Source of the DNA: Methanomicrobiales archaeon | GTDB taxonomy: Archaea > Halobacteriota > Methanomicrobia > Methanomicrobiales > JACTUA01 | Direction: 5' to 3' | DNA: 14,361 nucleotides | Assembly (NCBI GenBank): GCA_028678555.1 | Contig: JAJRDF010000008.1 | Location: forward strand, 1 to 14,361 | Shown: one piece after another, positions 6,335-13,367 of the stretch | How positions within the stretch are numbered: position 1 is the stretch's first letter | How the letters are laid out: each line of letters opens with the position of its first letter | Notes under the pieces: model-generated | Told to the model about the DNA's origin: nothing | The model's input: the letters and a program-made list of their open reading frames with translations, nothing else | Databases searched by the model: none | Position numbers and translations under genes: made by a program

Positions 6335-6348
6335 GGCATCATGATGCC
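6335..6348. promoter_or_regulatory. Perfect 14-base palindrome upstream of the methyltransferase
   Basis: GGCATCATGATGCC is its own reverse complement. It lies 30-43 bases upstream of the methyltransferase ATG, where a repressor could block transcription. No confident TATA box is seen nearby on the minus strand, so an operator role is only a suggestion. Confidence 0.35.
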
Positions 6349-6500
6349 TGCGCTGGACATGGCATTGAATCACTAACAGTTAAAGAAAGTAAATGAGACT
6401 CGTTAATTAATGATTAAAATGCCGTTTACATGTATTAGACACTTATCAGCCATTTTCATAGAGTTTTGGGACCATTTAAGTCTAGATCAAAATAGAATGA

Positions 6501-6508
6501 CTTATATA
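6501..6508 (+). promoter_or_regulatory. TATA box in an AT-rich intergenic island
   Basis: CTTATATA is centred about 50 bases before ATG 6554 and predicts a start of transcription near 6531 and a leader of about 22 bases. It sits in a markedly AT-rich island (about 6365-6540) unlike the GC-rich surroundings. That island also holds TTAATTAA at 6403-6410, a possible TATA element for the divergent methyltransferase gene. Confidence 0.55.
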
Positions 6509-6553
6509 CAAGAGTAGAAAATTGTAATGTGCAGACACGGACAGTGACCAACA

Positions 6554-6916
6554 ATGTCTCAAGTGAAGATCAAGCCCTGGGTCAGTGCTTCAGAAGTCGT
6601 GTATGCGATCAACGACATCGCGGAGGAGGTGGAACGTTTCAGGCGCCTCCCTGAGGAGACCCTGGAGCAGTACTCCATCATCGCCGCGATCTCGGACCGC
6701 GAGTTCAAGAACCTCTTCCTGAAGATGCTGCAGGAGCGGCGTCCCAAGGAGTACCCCAAGTTCCAGAACTACCTTGAACGCATGGCCGAAAACGGGCGCA
6801 AGTACACCCGCGAGTACAGAGCACAGATGCGCATGATGTCGGCTAAGGTGGGGATGATGTACCACCTCTACGGGGGGGACCTCCCCACGAAGAAGAAGGA
6901 GAGCGCCACGAACTGA
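6554..6916 (+). CDS. Unrecognised 120-residue helical protein
   Basis: I do not recognise this family. The protein is rich in charged and helix-forming residues, with no signal peptide, no membrane segment and no cysteine. Prominent segments are YAINDIAEEVERFRRLPEETL (about 17-37), ISDREFKNLFLKMLQERRPKEYPKFQNYLERMAENGRKY and the Met-rich MRMMSAKVGMMYHLYGGDL (92-110), before a lysine-rich tail. The composition suggests a soluble all-alpha protein, possibly binding a partner or nucleic acid. Codon choice is strongly biased toward the preferred GC-ending codons. A TATA box in an AT-rich island precedes it, suggesting strong or regulated expression, but the ATG lacks a clear Shine-Dalgarno sequence. 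It is flanked by long gaps and appears monocistronic. Confidence 0.75.
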   Translation: MSQVKIKPWVSASEVVYAINDIAEEVERFRRLPEETLEQYSIIAAISDREFKNLFLKMLQERRPKEYPKFQNYLERMAENGRKYTREYRAQMRMMSAKVGMMYHLYGGDLPTKKKESATN

Positions 6917-7050
6917 CCAGACCCTCGACACCTTCCTCCTTACCCTCACCCCCTCTCTTCCCACCTTTCTGGACGCAATTCCTGCCATAGGTCTGCAGGT
7001 TATTCCCGGCATCCATTTCACACGAACAAAAGGGAACGGTATATTTCTGA

Positions 7051-7075
7051 CGGGAGGGGGCTTTGCCCCCTCCCG
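7051..7075. repeat. Perfect 11-bp hairpin with TTT loop
   Basis: The arms CGGGAGGGGGC and GCCCCCTCCCG pair completely around a TTT loop. The core GGGGGC-NNN-GCCCCC recurs in the hairpin at 4315-4331. No T-run follows on either strand, so it need not be a terminator; similar G/C palindromes may be dispersed intergenic elements in this genome. Confidence 0.7.
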
Positions 7076-7265
7076 GCCCCACCGCCGATGAAGATGTTAT
7101 GCCAGGCCGGTGTTCCACCGATTGATCCTCAATCCCGACTCACCGGGGGGGGCGCCCACGCGGCGGGGGGACCGTCGGGTCCTCCCCGGAGCATCTCACC
7201 AGTCGTTCTCATCATTGACGAAACAGGAGAGGTGGAATGAGGAAACCGGGGAGGATCCTGCGTGC

Positions 7266-7278
7266 AACGAAAAAGTAA
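7266..7278 (-). terminator. Oligo-T run after the grpE-dnaK-dnaJ operon
   Basis: On the minus strand a TTTTT run (7274-7270) occurs about 20 bases beyond the dnaJ stop, with no strong hairpin. This fits archaeal oligo-T termination of the chaperone operon. Confidence 0.45.
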
Positions 7279-7293
7279 TGAAATTCCTCATCC

Positions 7294-8460
7294 TCAGGCG
7301 CGGTCTTTCTTCTTCCGTTTCTTCCCCATGAAGTCCTTGAAGAACCCTCCGCCTTCCGGAACCTTCTTCCCCTCCAGCTCCAGCAACCGGTGGTAGAGTT
7401 CCCGCTCCTCGTCGGTCAGATGTTTTGGGACTGCAACCTTGACCCGGACCCGGAGATCACCGTGGCGTCCTTTCCTCTTCACGCCCTCCCCCTGCACACG
7501 GACCACAGCGTTCTGCTGGGTCCCGGGAGGGATGTGGACCTCGATCTTCCGGTGGTCGATGGTCTCCACTTCCGCTGCTGATCCGATCGCCGCCTGGGCA
7601 GGGGAGATGTGGACGGCGGTCTCCAGGTCGTCACCGTCCCGGGTGAACCGGTCGTGGGGGAGCACCGACACTTCAATGAAGAGATCGCCGCTGGGAGCGC
7701 CGTACTCGCCGGCCTCGCCGTATCCCTCCATCCGGAGGCGCATCCCCGACTCGATCCCTGCAGGGATATGAACCCGGACCTTCCGGTTCGCCCGGGTGTG
7801 ACCGGTGCCCCTGCAGGACGGGCACCGTTTCTCAGGGGTCCTGCCCCGGCCGCTGCACTCCGGGCAGGTGGTCATCCGTACGAACTGCCCGAAGGCGGTG
7901 GAAGACATCTGCCGGAGCTGGCCGGTCCCGCCGCACCGGGGGCAGTTCACCACCTTCCCCGTCTCGCTGCCGCTCCCCTTGCAGGAGGGGCAGGGCTCGC
8001 TGTGTGAGACCTCGATCTCCCGGTCCGTGCCTGCCACCGCCTCCTCCAGGGGTACCTGGAGGCGCATGAGGAGGTCGCTTCCGGTTCGGGGCCCCTGGGA
8101 GGTGCGCTGGAATCCCCCGAAGGGTCCCCCGCCGAAGAACGTGTCAAAGATGTCCCCGAATCCCGAGAAGTCGGCCTGGAATCCGCCATAGGGTCCCCCG
8201 CCGAACCCGCCGCCTGTGTAGGATCCCCGCGACGCGCTGGTGTAGGTGTCATGGCCCATCTGGTCATACTGGGCCTTCCGGTCCGGGTCAGAGAGCACGC
8301 TGTAGGCCTGGTTGATCTCCTTGAACCGCTCCTCTGCTCCCGGCTCCTTGCAGACATCGGGGTGGTACTTCCGGGCCAGCGCGCGGTAGGCCTTCCGGAT
8401 CTCCTTCTCCCCTGCATTCCTGGGGACACCGAGGACCTGGTAGTAGTCGGACGGGGCCAT
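7294..8460 (-). CDS. dnaJ: Chaperone protein DnaJ (Hsp40)
   Basis: DnaJ delivers unfolded clients to DnaK and stimulates its ATPase. The 388-residue protein has the full type I layout: J domain with HPD at 33-35, a Gly/Phe-rich region (about 80-120, GGGFGGGPYGGF and FFGGGPFGGF), four zinc-finger repeats CxxCxGxG (C157/C160, C173/C176, C199/C202, C213/C216) and the C-terminal client-binding domains with VHIPAGIESGMRLRMEGYGEAG. The C-terminal tail is unusually lysine-rich (FMGKKRKKKDRA). The ATG lies 4 bases after the dnaK stop, so the gene is last in the grpE-dnaK-dnaJ operon and probably translationally coupled. All key residues are intact. Confidence 0.97.
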   Translation of the reverse strand: MAPSDYYQVLGVPRNAGEKEIRKAYRALARKYHPDVCKEPGAEERFKEINQAYSVLSDPDRKAQYDQMGHDTYTSASRGSYTGGGFGGGPYGGFQADFSGFGDIFDTFFGGGPFGGFQRTSQGPRTGSDLLMRLQVPLEEAVAGTDREIEVSHSEPCPSCKGSGSETGKVVNCPRCGGTGQLRQMSSTAFGQFVRMTTCPECSGRGRTPEKRCPSCRGTGHTRANRKVRVHIPAGIESGMRLRMEGYGEAGEYGAPSGDLFIEVSVLPHDRFTRDGDDLETAVHISPAQAAIGSAAEVETIDHRKIEVHIPPGTQQNAVVRVQGEGVKRKGRHGDLRVRVKVAVPKHLTDEERELYHRLLELEGKKVPEGGGFFKDFMGKKRKKKDRA

Positions 8461-8464
8461 CCGC

Positions 8465-10315
8465 TCACGCGTCGTCTTTCACTTCGAAGTCGGCATCCTG
8501 GACCTTCTCGCCCGATGCTCCGCCCGCCTCTTTCGGCCCGGCCTGTGCCTGTTCCCTCGATGCCTGGGCCTTTGCATACATCTTCTGGGTCGCCCCGTAG
8601 ACCGCTTCCGTCAGCCGGTCCAGGCCCTTCTTCATGCCCTCGGTATCATTGTCGTCCAGGGCTTTTTTCAGATCTGCGACAGCAGCCTCGATTCCGGACC
8701 GGTCCGCGGCGTCGATCCTGTCGCCGCCGTCCTTCAGGGTCTTCTCGGCCTGGTAGATGGCGGTGTCCGCCATATTGCGGAGTTCGATCTCCTCCCGTTT
8801 CTTCCGGTCCTCTTCCTCGAAGCCCTTGGCATCGTTCACCATCCGCTGGATATCCCTGTCCGGGATGCCCTTCCCGCCCTTGATGGTGATGGCCTGCTCG
8901 TTCCCGGTGGCCAGGTCCTTCGCCGAGACATGGGTGATCCCGTTGGCATCGATGTCAAAGGTGACCTCGATCTGCGGGATGCCCCGGGGTGCAGGGGGGA
9001 TCCCGGTGAGCTGGAACTTCCCCAGGGTCACGTTATCCTTCGCAAGTGCCCGCTCTCCCTGGACCACGTGGATGTCCACCGCCGTCTGGCCGTCGGCAGC
9101 CGTGGAGAAGATCTGGCTCTTTCTCGTGGGGATCGTGGTGTTCCGCTCGATGAGCTTCGTCGCGATCCCGCCCAGGGTCTCGATCCCCAGGGTCAGCGGG
9201 GTCACGTCCAGGAGCACGATATCCTTCGTCTCGCCGGTGAGGACCGCCCCCTGGATGGCGGCGCCGATGGCAACGCATTCGTCAGGGTTGATCCCCTTGT
9301 CAGGCTCCTTCCCCAGGAGGCCCTTGACCAGTTCCTGTACCGCGGGCATCCGGGTGGCGCCCCCGACGAGGAGCACGTGGTCGATATTCTTCGGCTCCAT
9401 CTTGGCGTCAGAGAGGGCCTGTTTCACCGGGCCGATGGTGGCATCGATCAGGTCCCGGGTCAGCTGCTCGAGCTTTGCCCGGGTCAGGTCCATGTTCAGG
9501 AACTTGGGCCCGCCGGCATCGGAGGTGATGTAGGGGAGGTTGATGGCAGCCTTCGTGACCGTGGAGAGCTCGATCTTTGCGTTCTCGGAGGCATCCCGGA
9601 GGCGCTGCATGGCGATGGGATCCTTTCTCAGATCGATCCCCTCCTTCTTCCGGAACTCGTCGATGAGGTAGTCCATCACCCGCTGGTCAAAGTCGTCCCC
9701 GCCCAGGTGGTTGTTCCCTGCCGTCGACTGCACCTCGAAGACGCCGTCACCGAGCGTCAGGATGGAGACGTCGAAGGTCCCCCCGCCCAGGTCGTAGACC
9801 AGCACCGTGGCCTCCTTCTCCCTGTCGATCCCGTAGGCCAGTGCCGAGGCTGTGGGCTCGTTGATGATCCGGAGGACCTCCAGGCCGGCGATCTTTCCCG
9901 CGTCCTTGGTGGCCTGCCGCTGGGCATCGTTGAAGTAGGCAGGGACCGTGATCACCGCCTTTGCGATCTTCTCCCCCAGGTGCGCCTCGGCATCAACCTT
10001 CATCTTCTGCAGGATCATGGCCGAGATCTCCTGCGGCGTGAACTTCCTGTCGTCGATGGAGATGGTCTCGCTGGTACCCATCTTCCTTTTGATGGACATG
10101 ATCGTCCGCTGGGGGTTGGTGATGGCCTGACGCTTGGCCACCGAGCCCACCACTCTCTCCCCTTCCTTGCTGAATGCCACGATGGACGGTGTGATCCTGC
10201 CGCCCTCCGCGTTCGGGATCACCACCGGCCTCCCTGCCTCCATGAGGGCCATGCAGGAGTTGGTGGTCCCCAGGTCGATGCCCAGAACTTTCTCGCTGAC
10301 TTTCTGTGCCGTCAT
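8465..10315 (-). CDS. dnaK: Molecular chaperone DnaK (Hsp70)
   Basis: DnaK binds exposed hydrophobic peptides under ATP control. The 616-residue protein shows phosphate loop GIDLGTTNSC (12-21), INEPTASALAYG (151-162), DLGGGTFD (175-182), VGGATRMP (317-324), interdomain linker DIVLLDVTP (365-373), and an acidic C-terminus DADFEVKDD. The N-terminal lobe runs directly from ITNPQRT to SIKRKMG without the roughly 25-residue insert of proteobacterial DnaK, a form shared by Gram-positive bacteria and archaea and consistent with acquisition of DnaK by archaea from such bacteria. The ATG overlaps the grpE stop (ATGA), so translation is coupled. All catalytic motifs are intact. Confidence 0.98.
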   Translation of the reverse strand: MTAQKVSEKVLGIDLGTTNSCMALMEAGRPVVIPNAEGGRITPSIVAFSKEGERVVGSVAKRQAITNPQRTIMSIKRKMGTSETISIDDRKFTPQEISAMILQKMKVDAEAHLGEKIAKAVITVPAYFNDAQRQATKDAGKIAGLEVLRIINEPTASALAYGIDREKEATVLVYDLGGGTFDVSILTLGDGVFEVQSTAGNNHLGGDDFDQRVMDYLIDEFRKKEGIDLRKDPIAMQRLRDASENAKIELSTVTKAAINLPYITSDAGGPKFLNMDLTRAKLEQLTRDLIDATIGPVKQALSDAKMEPKNIDHVLLVGGATRMPAVQELVKGLLGKEPDKGINPDECVAIGAAIQGAVLTGETKDIVLLDVTPLTLGIETLGGIATKLIERNTTIPTRKSQIFSTAADGQTAVDIHVVQGERALAKDNVTLGKFQLTGIPPAPRGIPQIEVTFDIDANGITHVSAKDLATGNEQAITIKGGKGIPDRDIQRMVNDAKGFEEEDRKKREEIELRNMADTAIYQAEKTLKDGGDRIDAADRSGIEAAVADLKKALDDNDTEGMKKGLDRLTEAVYGATQKMYAKAQASREQAQAGPKEAGGASGEKVQDADFEVKDDA

Positions 10316-10851
10316 TGATGCTCTTCTCCCTTCTCTTTTCCTTTCGAGACAATTACTTTTGCAAACCTGATGATCCGGTCCTCTCTGGCATACCCGCGGC
10401 TCACTTCCTGGATCACGGTCCCCTCGGGTTCATCCGAGATCACGGAGGCCACCGGTTCGTGCTCCCGGGGATTGAAGGGACGCCCCTTCGCCTTCACCGG
10501 CCGGATACCGTGCCGGGCGAAGGAGGCCTGGAACACCTCCCGGATCTGCTCCAGCCCCTCCCGGAGCATGGTGCCGTCGGACTGGAGCGCCCGGTCCAGG
10601 TCATCCATGCCTTCCAGCAGGTCGCGGGCGAACCGCTCCACCTGTTCCCGGATCACAGTCTCGTTCTCACGGGCGGCCCGTTTCCGGAAGTTGTCGTAGT
10701 CTGCGGCCAGGCGCAGGTACCTGTCCCGGAGTTCATCATGCGCCCGCTGGAGATCCGCGGTGGCGGTCACGCTCCCTTCCGGCTGGCCGGCAGGTGCCGG
10801 TTCCGCCGGACGGGGGGATGCACCCTCCTGGTCCGGTTGTGGGTCTGCCAT
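10312..10851 (-). CDS. grpE: Nucleotide exchange factor GrpE
   Basis: GrpE dimers release ADP from DnaK. The 179-residue protein has a disordered Pro/Ala-rich N-terminus (about 1-28), a long helical coiled-coil region starting at DLQRAHDELRDRYLRLAADYDNFRKRAARE, the four-helix bundle and a beta domain with GIRPVKAKGRPFNPREHEPVA, EGTVIQEVSRGY and RIIRFAKVIVSKG, the usual family ending. The ATG is preceded by GAGGG with 6 bases spacing. A TATA box lies about 50 bases upstream, so grpE is the first gene of the operon. Its TGA overlaps the dnaK ATG by four bases. No HrcA or Phr-type gene is nearby. Confidence 0.96.
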   Translation of the reverse strand: MADPQPDQEGASPRPAEPAPAGQPEGSVTATADLQRAHDELRDRYLRLAADYDNFRKRAARENETVIREQVERFARDLLEGMDDLDRALQSDGTMLREGLEQIREVFQASFARHGIRPVKAKGRPFNPREHEPVASVISDEPEGTVIQEVSRGYAREDRIIRFAKVIVSKGKEKGEEHQ

Positions 10852-10860
10852 ACGGAACCC

Positions 10861-10906
10861 TCTGTCAGTGTACAGATCAGTAATGGAGGTGGAATTCTAT
10901 ATATAA
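10861..10906 (-). promoter_or_regulatory. Promoter region of the grpE-dnaK-dnaJ operon
   Basis: On the minus strand TTATATATA (10906-10898) is a strong TATA box, predicting transcription from about 10876 and a leader of about 25 bases. A dyad TCTGT-N6-ACAGA (10861-10876) begins at the predicted start point, where archaeal repressors often bind. I see no match to known archaeal heat-shock elements. The TATA call is firm; the operator is speculative. Confidence 0.6.
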
Positions 10907-11099
10907 GTATTGCTTTACCCCTGGGAAATCACCCGCTATCGGGCCTCTTTTCCCCCTATCATTGATGATTGCCATCCTTCCCGCGATCAAAGCCTGATTA
11001 CAGCCTGTTTTTCCTCATCTTACATTCAGGGTGGCATCGTTCCGGGATGACTCCCCGCTGCCCGGACTGCACCAGTGGATGAGAGCGCGGAACCCTCAC

Positions 11100-11107
11100 C
11101 TATTATG
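11100..11107 (+). promoter_or_regulatory. TATA-like element before purH
   Basis: CTATTATG is centred about 21 bases before ATG 11125 and 27 bases before ATG 11131. The second spacing would suit a leaderless message starting at 11131. The rest of the 273-base gap between grpE and purH shows no gene. Confidence 0.4.
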
Positions 11108-11124
11108 ATTCTCCGGGTGAAGGG

Positions 11125-12615
11125 ATGGGTATGCAGTGGGCCCTCCTCTCTGTCTGGGAGAAACGCGGCATCGCGGAACTGGGCCGGGCTCTGGCCCGGA
11201 ACGGGGTACAGATTCTCTCTTCGGGTGGCACCGGGAAGGTCCTCGCGGCAGCCGGGGTCCCCTTCACCGAAGTGGCCGCCTACACCGGCGCCCCTGAGAT
11301 GATGGACGGCCGGGTGAAGACCCTCCACCCGAAGATCCATGGAGGCCTCCTGGGCCGCCGGGGTACCGATGATGCCGTCATGGAAGCCCACGGGATCCGG
11401 GGGATTGACCTCCTGGTGGTGAACCTGTACCCCTTCCCGCAGATGGCAGGCCAGGGGCTGGACCTGGACCACCTCGTGGAGTTTATTGACATCGGCGGGC
11501 CGGCCATGATCCGGGCGGCAGCAAAGAACTACCGGGACGTGGCCGTGGTGGTGGACCCCGGGGATTATCCCGCGGTGATCAGGGCCGCGGAGTCCGGAGG
11601 GTTCTCACTGGAGGAGCGTCTCGGTCTGGCAAAGAACGCATTCGCCATGACCGCTGCCTATGATGCCGCCATCAGCAACCACCTGCATGCCCTGGGAGCC
11701 CGTTTCCCGGATGTGTACACCCTGCAGTTCCGGAACGGCCGCCCCCTCAGGTACGGCGAGAATCCCCACCAGCAGGCGGAAGTGTACGGGGGAGCAGGGA
11801 TCGCCGGCCAGGCGCCCCTGCAGGGGAAGGAGATGTCGTACAACAATTACCTGGACCTCTCTTCCGCGGTCGCCCTGCTCCGGGAGTTCGACGAGACCGC
11901 TGCCGTCTGCGTGAAGCACAACAACCCCTGCGGTGTGGCGGTGGGGGACGGCCTTCATGATACGTTTGTGGAGGCCCGGGAGGCGGACCCGGTCTCTGCC
12001 TATGGGGGGATTGTGGCCCTGAACCAGGAGGTGGATGGAGAGACGGCAAAGGAGATCTGCAGCACCTTCATCGAGGTGGTCATCGCCCCGTCGTACAGCG
12101 TACCAGCCCTTGCGGAGATGAAGCGGAAGGAGAATATGCGGGTCCTTACGCTCCCTGCACCTGCCCCGTCGTGGGAGATCCGGACCATCGACGGCGGGGC
12201 CCTGGTCCAGCAGACCCCTGCGTACCAGGAACACTGGAAGGTGGTCAGCGAACGGGATCCCACCGCCGGTGAGCTGGAAGCGCTCAGGCTGGCCTGGAAG
12301 GTCTGCACCCACACCCGGTCCAATGCCATCGTGTACGCAGACCGGACCCGGACCCTGGGGATCGGGGCAGGGCAGACGAGCCGGGTGGATGCGGCGAAGA
12401 TCGCCATCCAGAAAGCCCGCCGTTCCCTGAAGGGATCTGCGGTGGCATCGGACGGGTTCCTGCCTTTCCCTGACACCCTGGAGGAGGCCGCGGCGGCGGG
12501 GGCGACTGCCCTCGTCCAGCCCGGGGGATCGATCCGGGATGCCGAGGTGATCGCCGCCGCGAACCGCCTTGACGTTGCCATGATCTTCACCGGGACCCGG
12601 CACTTCCGGCACTAG
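11125..12615 (+). CDS. purH: Bifunctional AICAR formyltransferase / IMP cyclohydrolase PurH
   Basis: PurH carries out the last two steps of IMP synthesis: formylation of AICAR and ring closure. The 496-residue protein has the IMP cyclohydrolase domain (about 1-195; SSGGTGKVL, DGRVKTLHPKIHGGLL at 61-76) and the AICAR formyltransferase domain with RYGENPHQ (209-216), catalytic VKHNNPCGVA (K264-H265), DPVSAYGGIVALN, LVQPGGSIRD and the terminal FTGTRHFRH. At 396-401 it reads HTRSNA, where many homologues have Lys before SN. The start is either ATG 11125, with GGTGA four bases upstream, or ATG 11131, which fits family length and a leaderless start. Many archaea use PurP and PurO for these steps, so presence of full-length PurH is informative. 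It appears monocistronic. Confidence 0.95.
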   Translation: MGMQWALLSVWEKRGIAELGRALARNGVQILSSGGTGKVLAAAGVPFTEVAAYTGAPEMMDGRVKTLHPKIHGGLLGRRGTDDAVMEAHGIRGIDLLVVNLYPFPQMAGQGLDLDHLVEFIDIGGPAMIRAAAKNYRDVAVVVDPGDYPAVIRAAESGGFSLEERLGLAKNAFAMTAAYDAAISNHLHALGARFPDVYTLQFRNGRPLRYGENPHQQAEVYGGAGIAGQAPLQGKEMSYNNYLDLSSAVALLREFDETAAVCVKHNNPCGVAVGDGLHDTFVEAREADPVSAYGGIVALNQEVDGETAKEICSTFIEVVIAPSYSVPALAEMKRKENMRVLTLPAPAPSWEIRTIDGGALVQQTPAYQEHWKVVSERDPTAGELEALRLAWKVCTHTRSNAIVYADRTRTLGIGAGQTSRVDAAKIAIQKARRSLKGSAVASDGFLPFPDTLEEAAAAGATALVQPGGSIRDAEVIAAANRLDVAMIFTGTRHFRH

Positions 12616-12712
12616 GGACAGGCCTATGGGATCATCAGAACCTCGCCAGGCCTGATCGGTGACTGGCAGGATCTTCTTTCTCGCTCTCCCCGCGACCGGG
12701 AAGGGTGGGGAA

Positions 12713-13141
12713 TTATTTCGTTACCATCAGGGTCAGCCGGTACTGATTCGGAGCGATTGCTTCGCCCTCCCTCGGGTAGGGGCTGAGGCGGTGGGTGAGT
12801 GTGTACAGGCCAAAGGTTTCCTGCGCATTCTCGGAGAGCCCCGGCTGGACCAGCACGAGGGTGTGGGGGATGCCTCCCTGGGTGATGGTGATCCGGCTCC
12901 TGGCTTCACCGGCCCAGATACAGACAACGCCCTGGGGACAGCGGCTGTCGGCAGTGACCTCGTCAAACGTGATCACCATGTCTTCTCCTCTGATCAGGGC
13001 GCTCTGGCCTGTGCCCAGGGTGAACATCTCGCCCGTGCCAACGGTGAAGACCTCCGGGTTGCTGGAACACCCCGCCATCAGGATGGAGAGGACCAGGATT
13101 GCCAGGGGGATCCACCAAAGTATCGCCATCTTCCCTGTCAT
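12713..13141 (-). CDS. Predicted lipoprotein with conserved DSRCP/WAGEA domain
   Basis: The 142-residue product starts MTGKMAILWWIPLAILVLSI and has a lipobox LMAGC with the lipid-carrying cysteine at 25, so it should be anchored outside the membrane. The mature part begins with a tandem octad (EVFTVGTG, EMFTLGTG), then GQSALIRGEDMVITFDEV, DSRCPQGVVCIWAGEA (65-80; cysteines 68 and 74 could form a disulfide) and an end with HRLSPYPREG and YRLTLMV. This DSRCP-CxWAGEA pattern recurs in uncharacterised bacterial and archaeal lipoproteins; I know no function. The frame extends upstream to 13303, but that part has no signal peptide and no ribosome site. Start 13141 has GGGAAGG just upstream; 13129 is an alternative. 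Confidence 0.8.
   Translation of the reverse strand: MTGKMAILWWIPLAILVLSILMAGCSSNPEVFTVGTGEMFTLGTGQSALIRGEDMVITFDEVTADSRCPQGVVCIWAGEARSRITITQGGIPHTLVLVQPGLSENAQETFGLYTLTHRLSPYPREGEAIAPNQYRLTLMVTK
13007..13054 (-). repeat. 24-base tandem duplication in the lipoprotein gene
   Basis: Two adjacent 24-base units encode EVFTVGTG and EMFTLGTG. Six of eight residues match. The duplication lies just after the signal peptide and may lengthen the linker between the lipid anchor and the folded domain. Confidence 0.7.
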
Positions 13142-13262
13142 GCCTTCCCGGTACCCGTCCCGCATCGAAGAATGTTCTGATGAAACACAGAAATTGCAGG
13201 GCACCGGTTCCTCCATGTCCTCAGTTGGAATTCGCAAAATTTCCACCAGAAAAAGAAATCCG

Positions 13263-13284
13263 CAAATCATGAATTCATGGTTTG
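13263..13284. promoter_or_regulatory. 22-base near-perfect palindrome between divergent genes
   Basis: The perfect 12-base core CATGAATTCATG is flanked by CAAAT on the left and GTTTG on the right, so only one of eleven base pairs (T/G) is mismatched. It lies 41 bases upstream of the DUF4013 TATA box and about 120 bases before the lipoprotein start, in an AT-rich stretch. The form fits a dimeric regulator site; the regulator is unknown. Confidence 0.5.
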
Positions 13285-13324
13285 TTTGGAAAAAGCAATC
13301 CATAATGAAGACTTCAAGAGTTAT

Positions 13325-13333
13325 CTATATATA
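13325..13333 (+). promoter_or_regulatory. TATA box for the DUF4013 gene
   Basis: CTATATATA is centred about 39 bases before ATG 13368, predicting transcription from about 13356. A GGTGA at 13357-13361 then lies 6 bases from the ATG and is a good ribosome site. Confidence 0.65.
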
Positions 13334-13367
13334 CAATGAAAGAAAGATACCCGTACGGTGAAAAACA

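Larger units (their letters stand above)
6917..7293. other. Gene-free stretch between the 120-residue protein and dnaJ
   Basis: No convincing coding sequence was seen in these 377 bases. The first 55 bases are pyrimidine-rich (6920-6970) and may end the upstream transcript. A TATA-like GTATATTT lies at 7040-7047, just before a perfect 11-bp hairpin (7051-7075). Two G-runs follow (about 7144-7151 and 7164-7169). A T-run for the dnaJ side is at 7270-7274. ORFs at 7088 and 7110 have poor composition and no support. Confidence 0.6.

Noticed and set aside
7110..7331. 73-codon plus-strand frame before dnaJ (and a 50-codon frame from 7088)
   Set aside because: It has no ribosome site, low-complexity Arg/Gly/Ser composition, crosses G-runs and overlaps the dnaJ 3' end.
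8930..10318. Long plus-strand frame of 462 codons opposite dnaK
   Set aside because: It is antisense to a complete dnaK with every motif intact, and its translation is rich in Arg, Gly, Asp and His as expected from a GC-rich shadow frame.
10962..10997. Possible C/D box guide RNA (TGATGA then CTGA)
   Set aside because: The boxes are only about 26 bases apart, with no internal D'/C' boxes or terminal stem, so it does not form a normal C/D RNA.
13142..13303. N-terminal extension of the lipoprotein frame
   Set aside because: Starting at 13303 would put about 50 odd residues before the signal peptide; the lipobox requires a start at 13141 or 13129.
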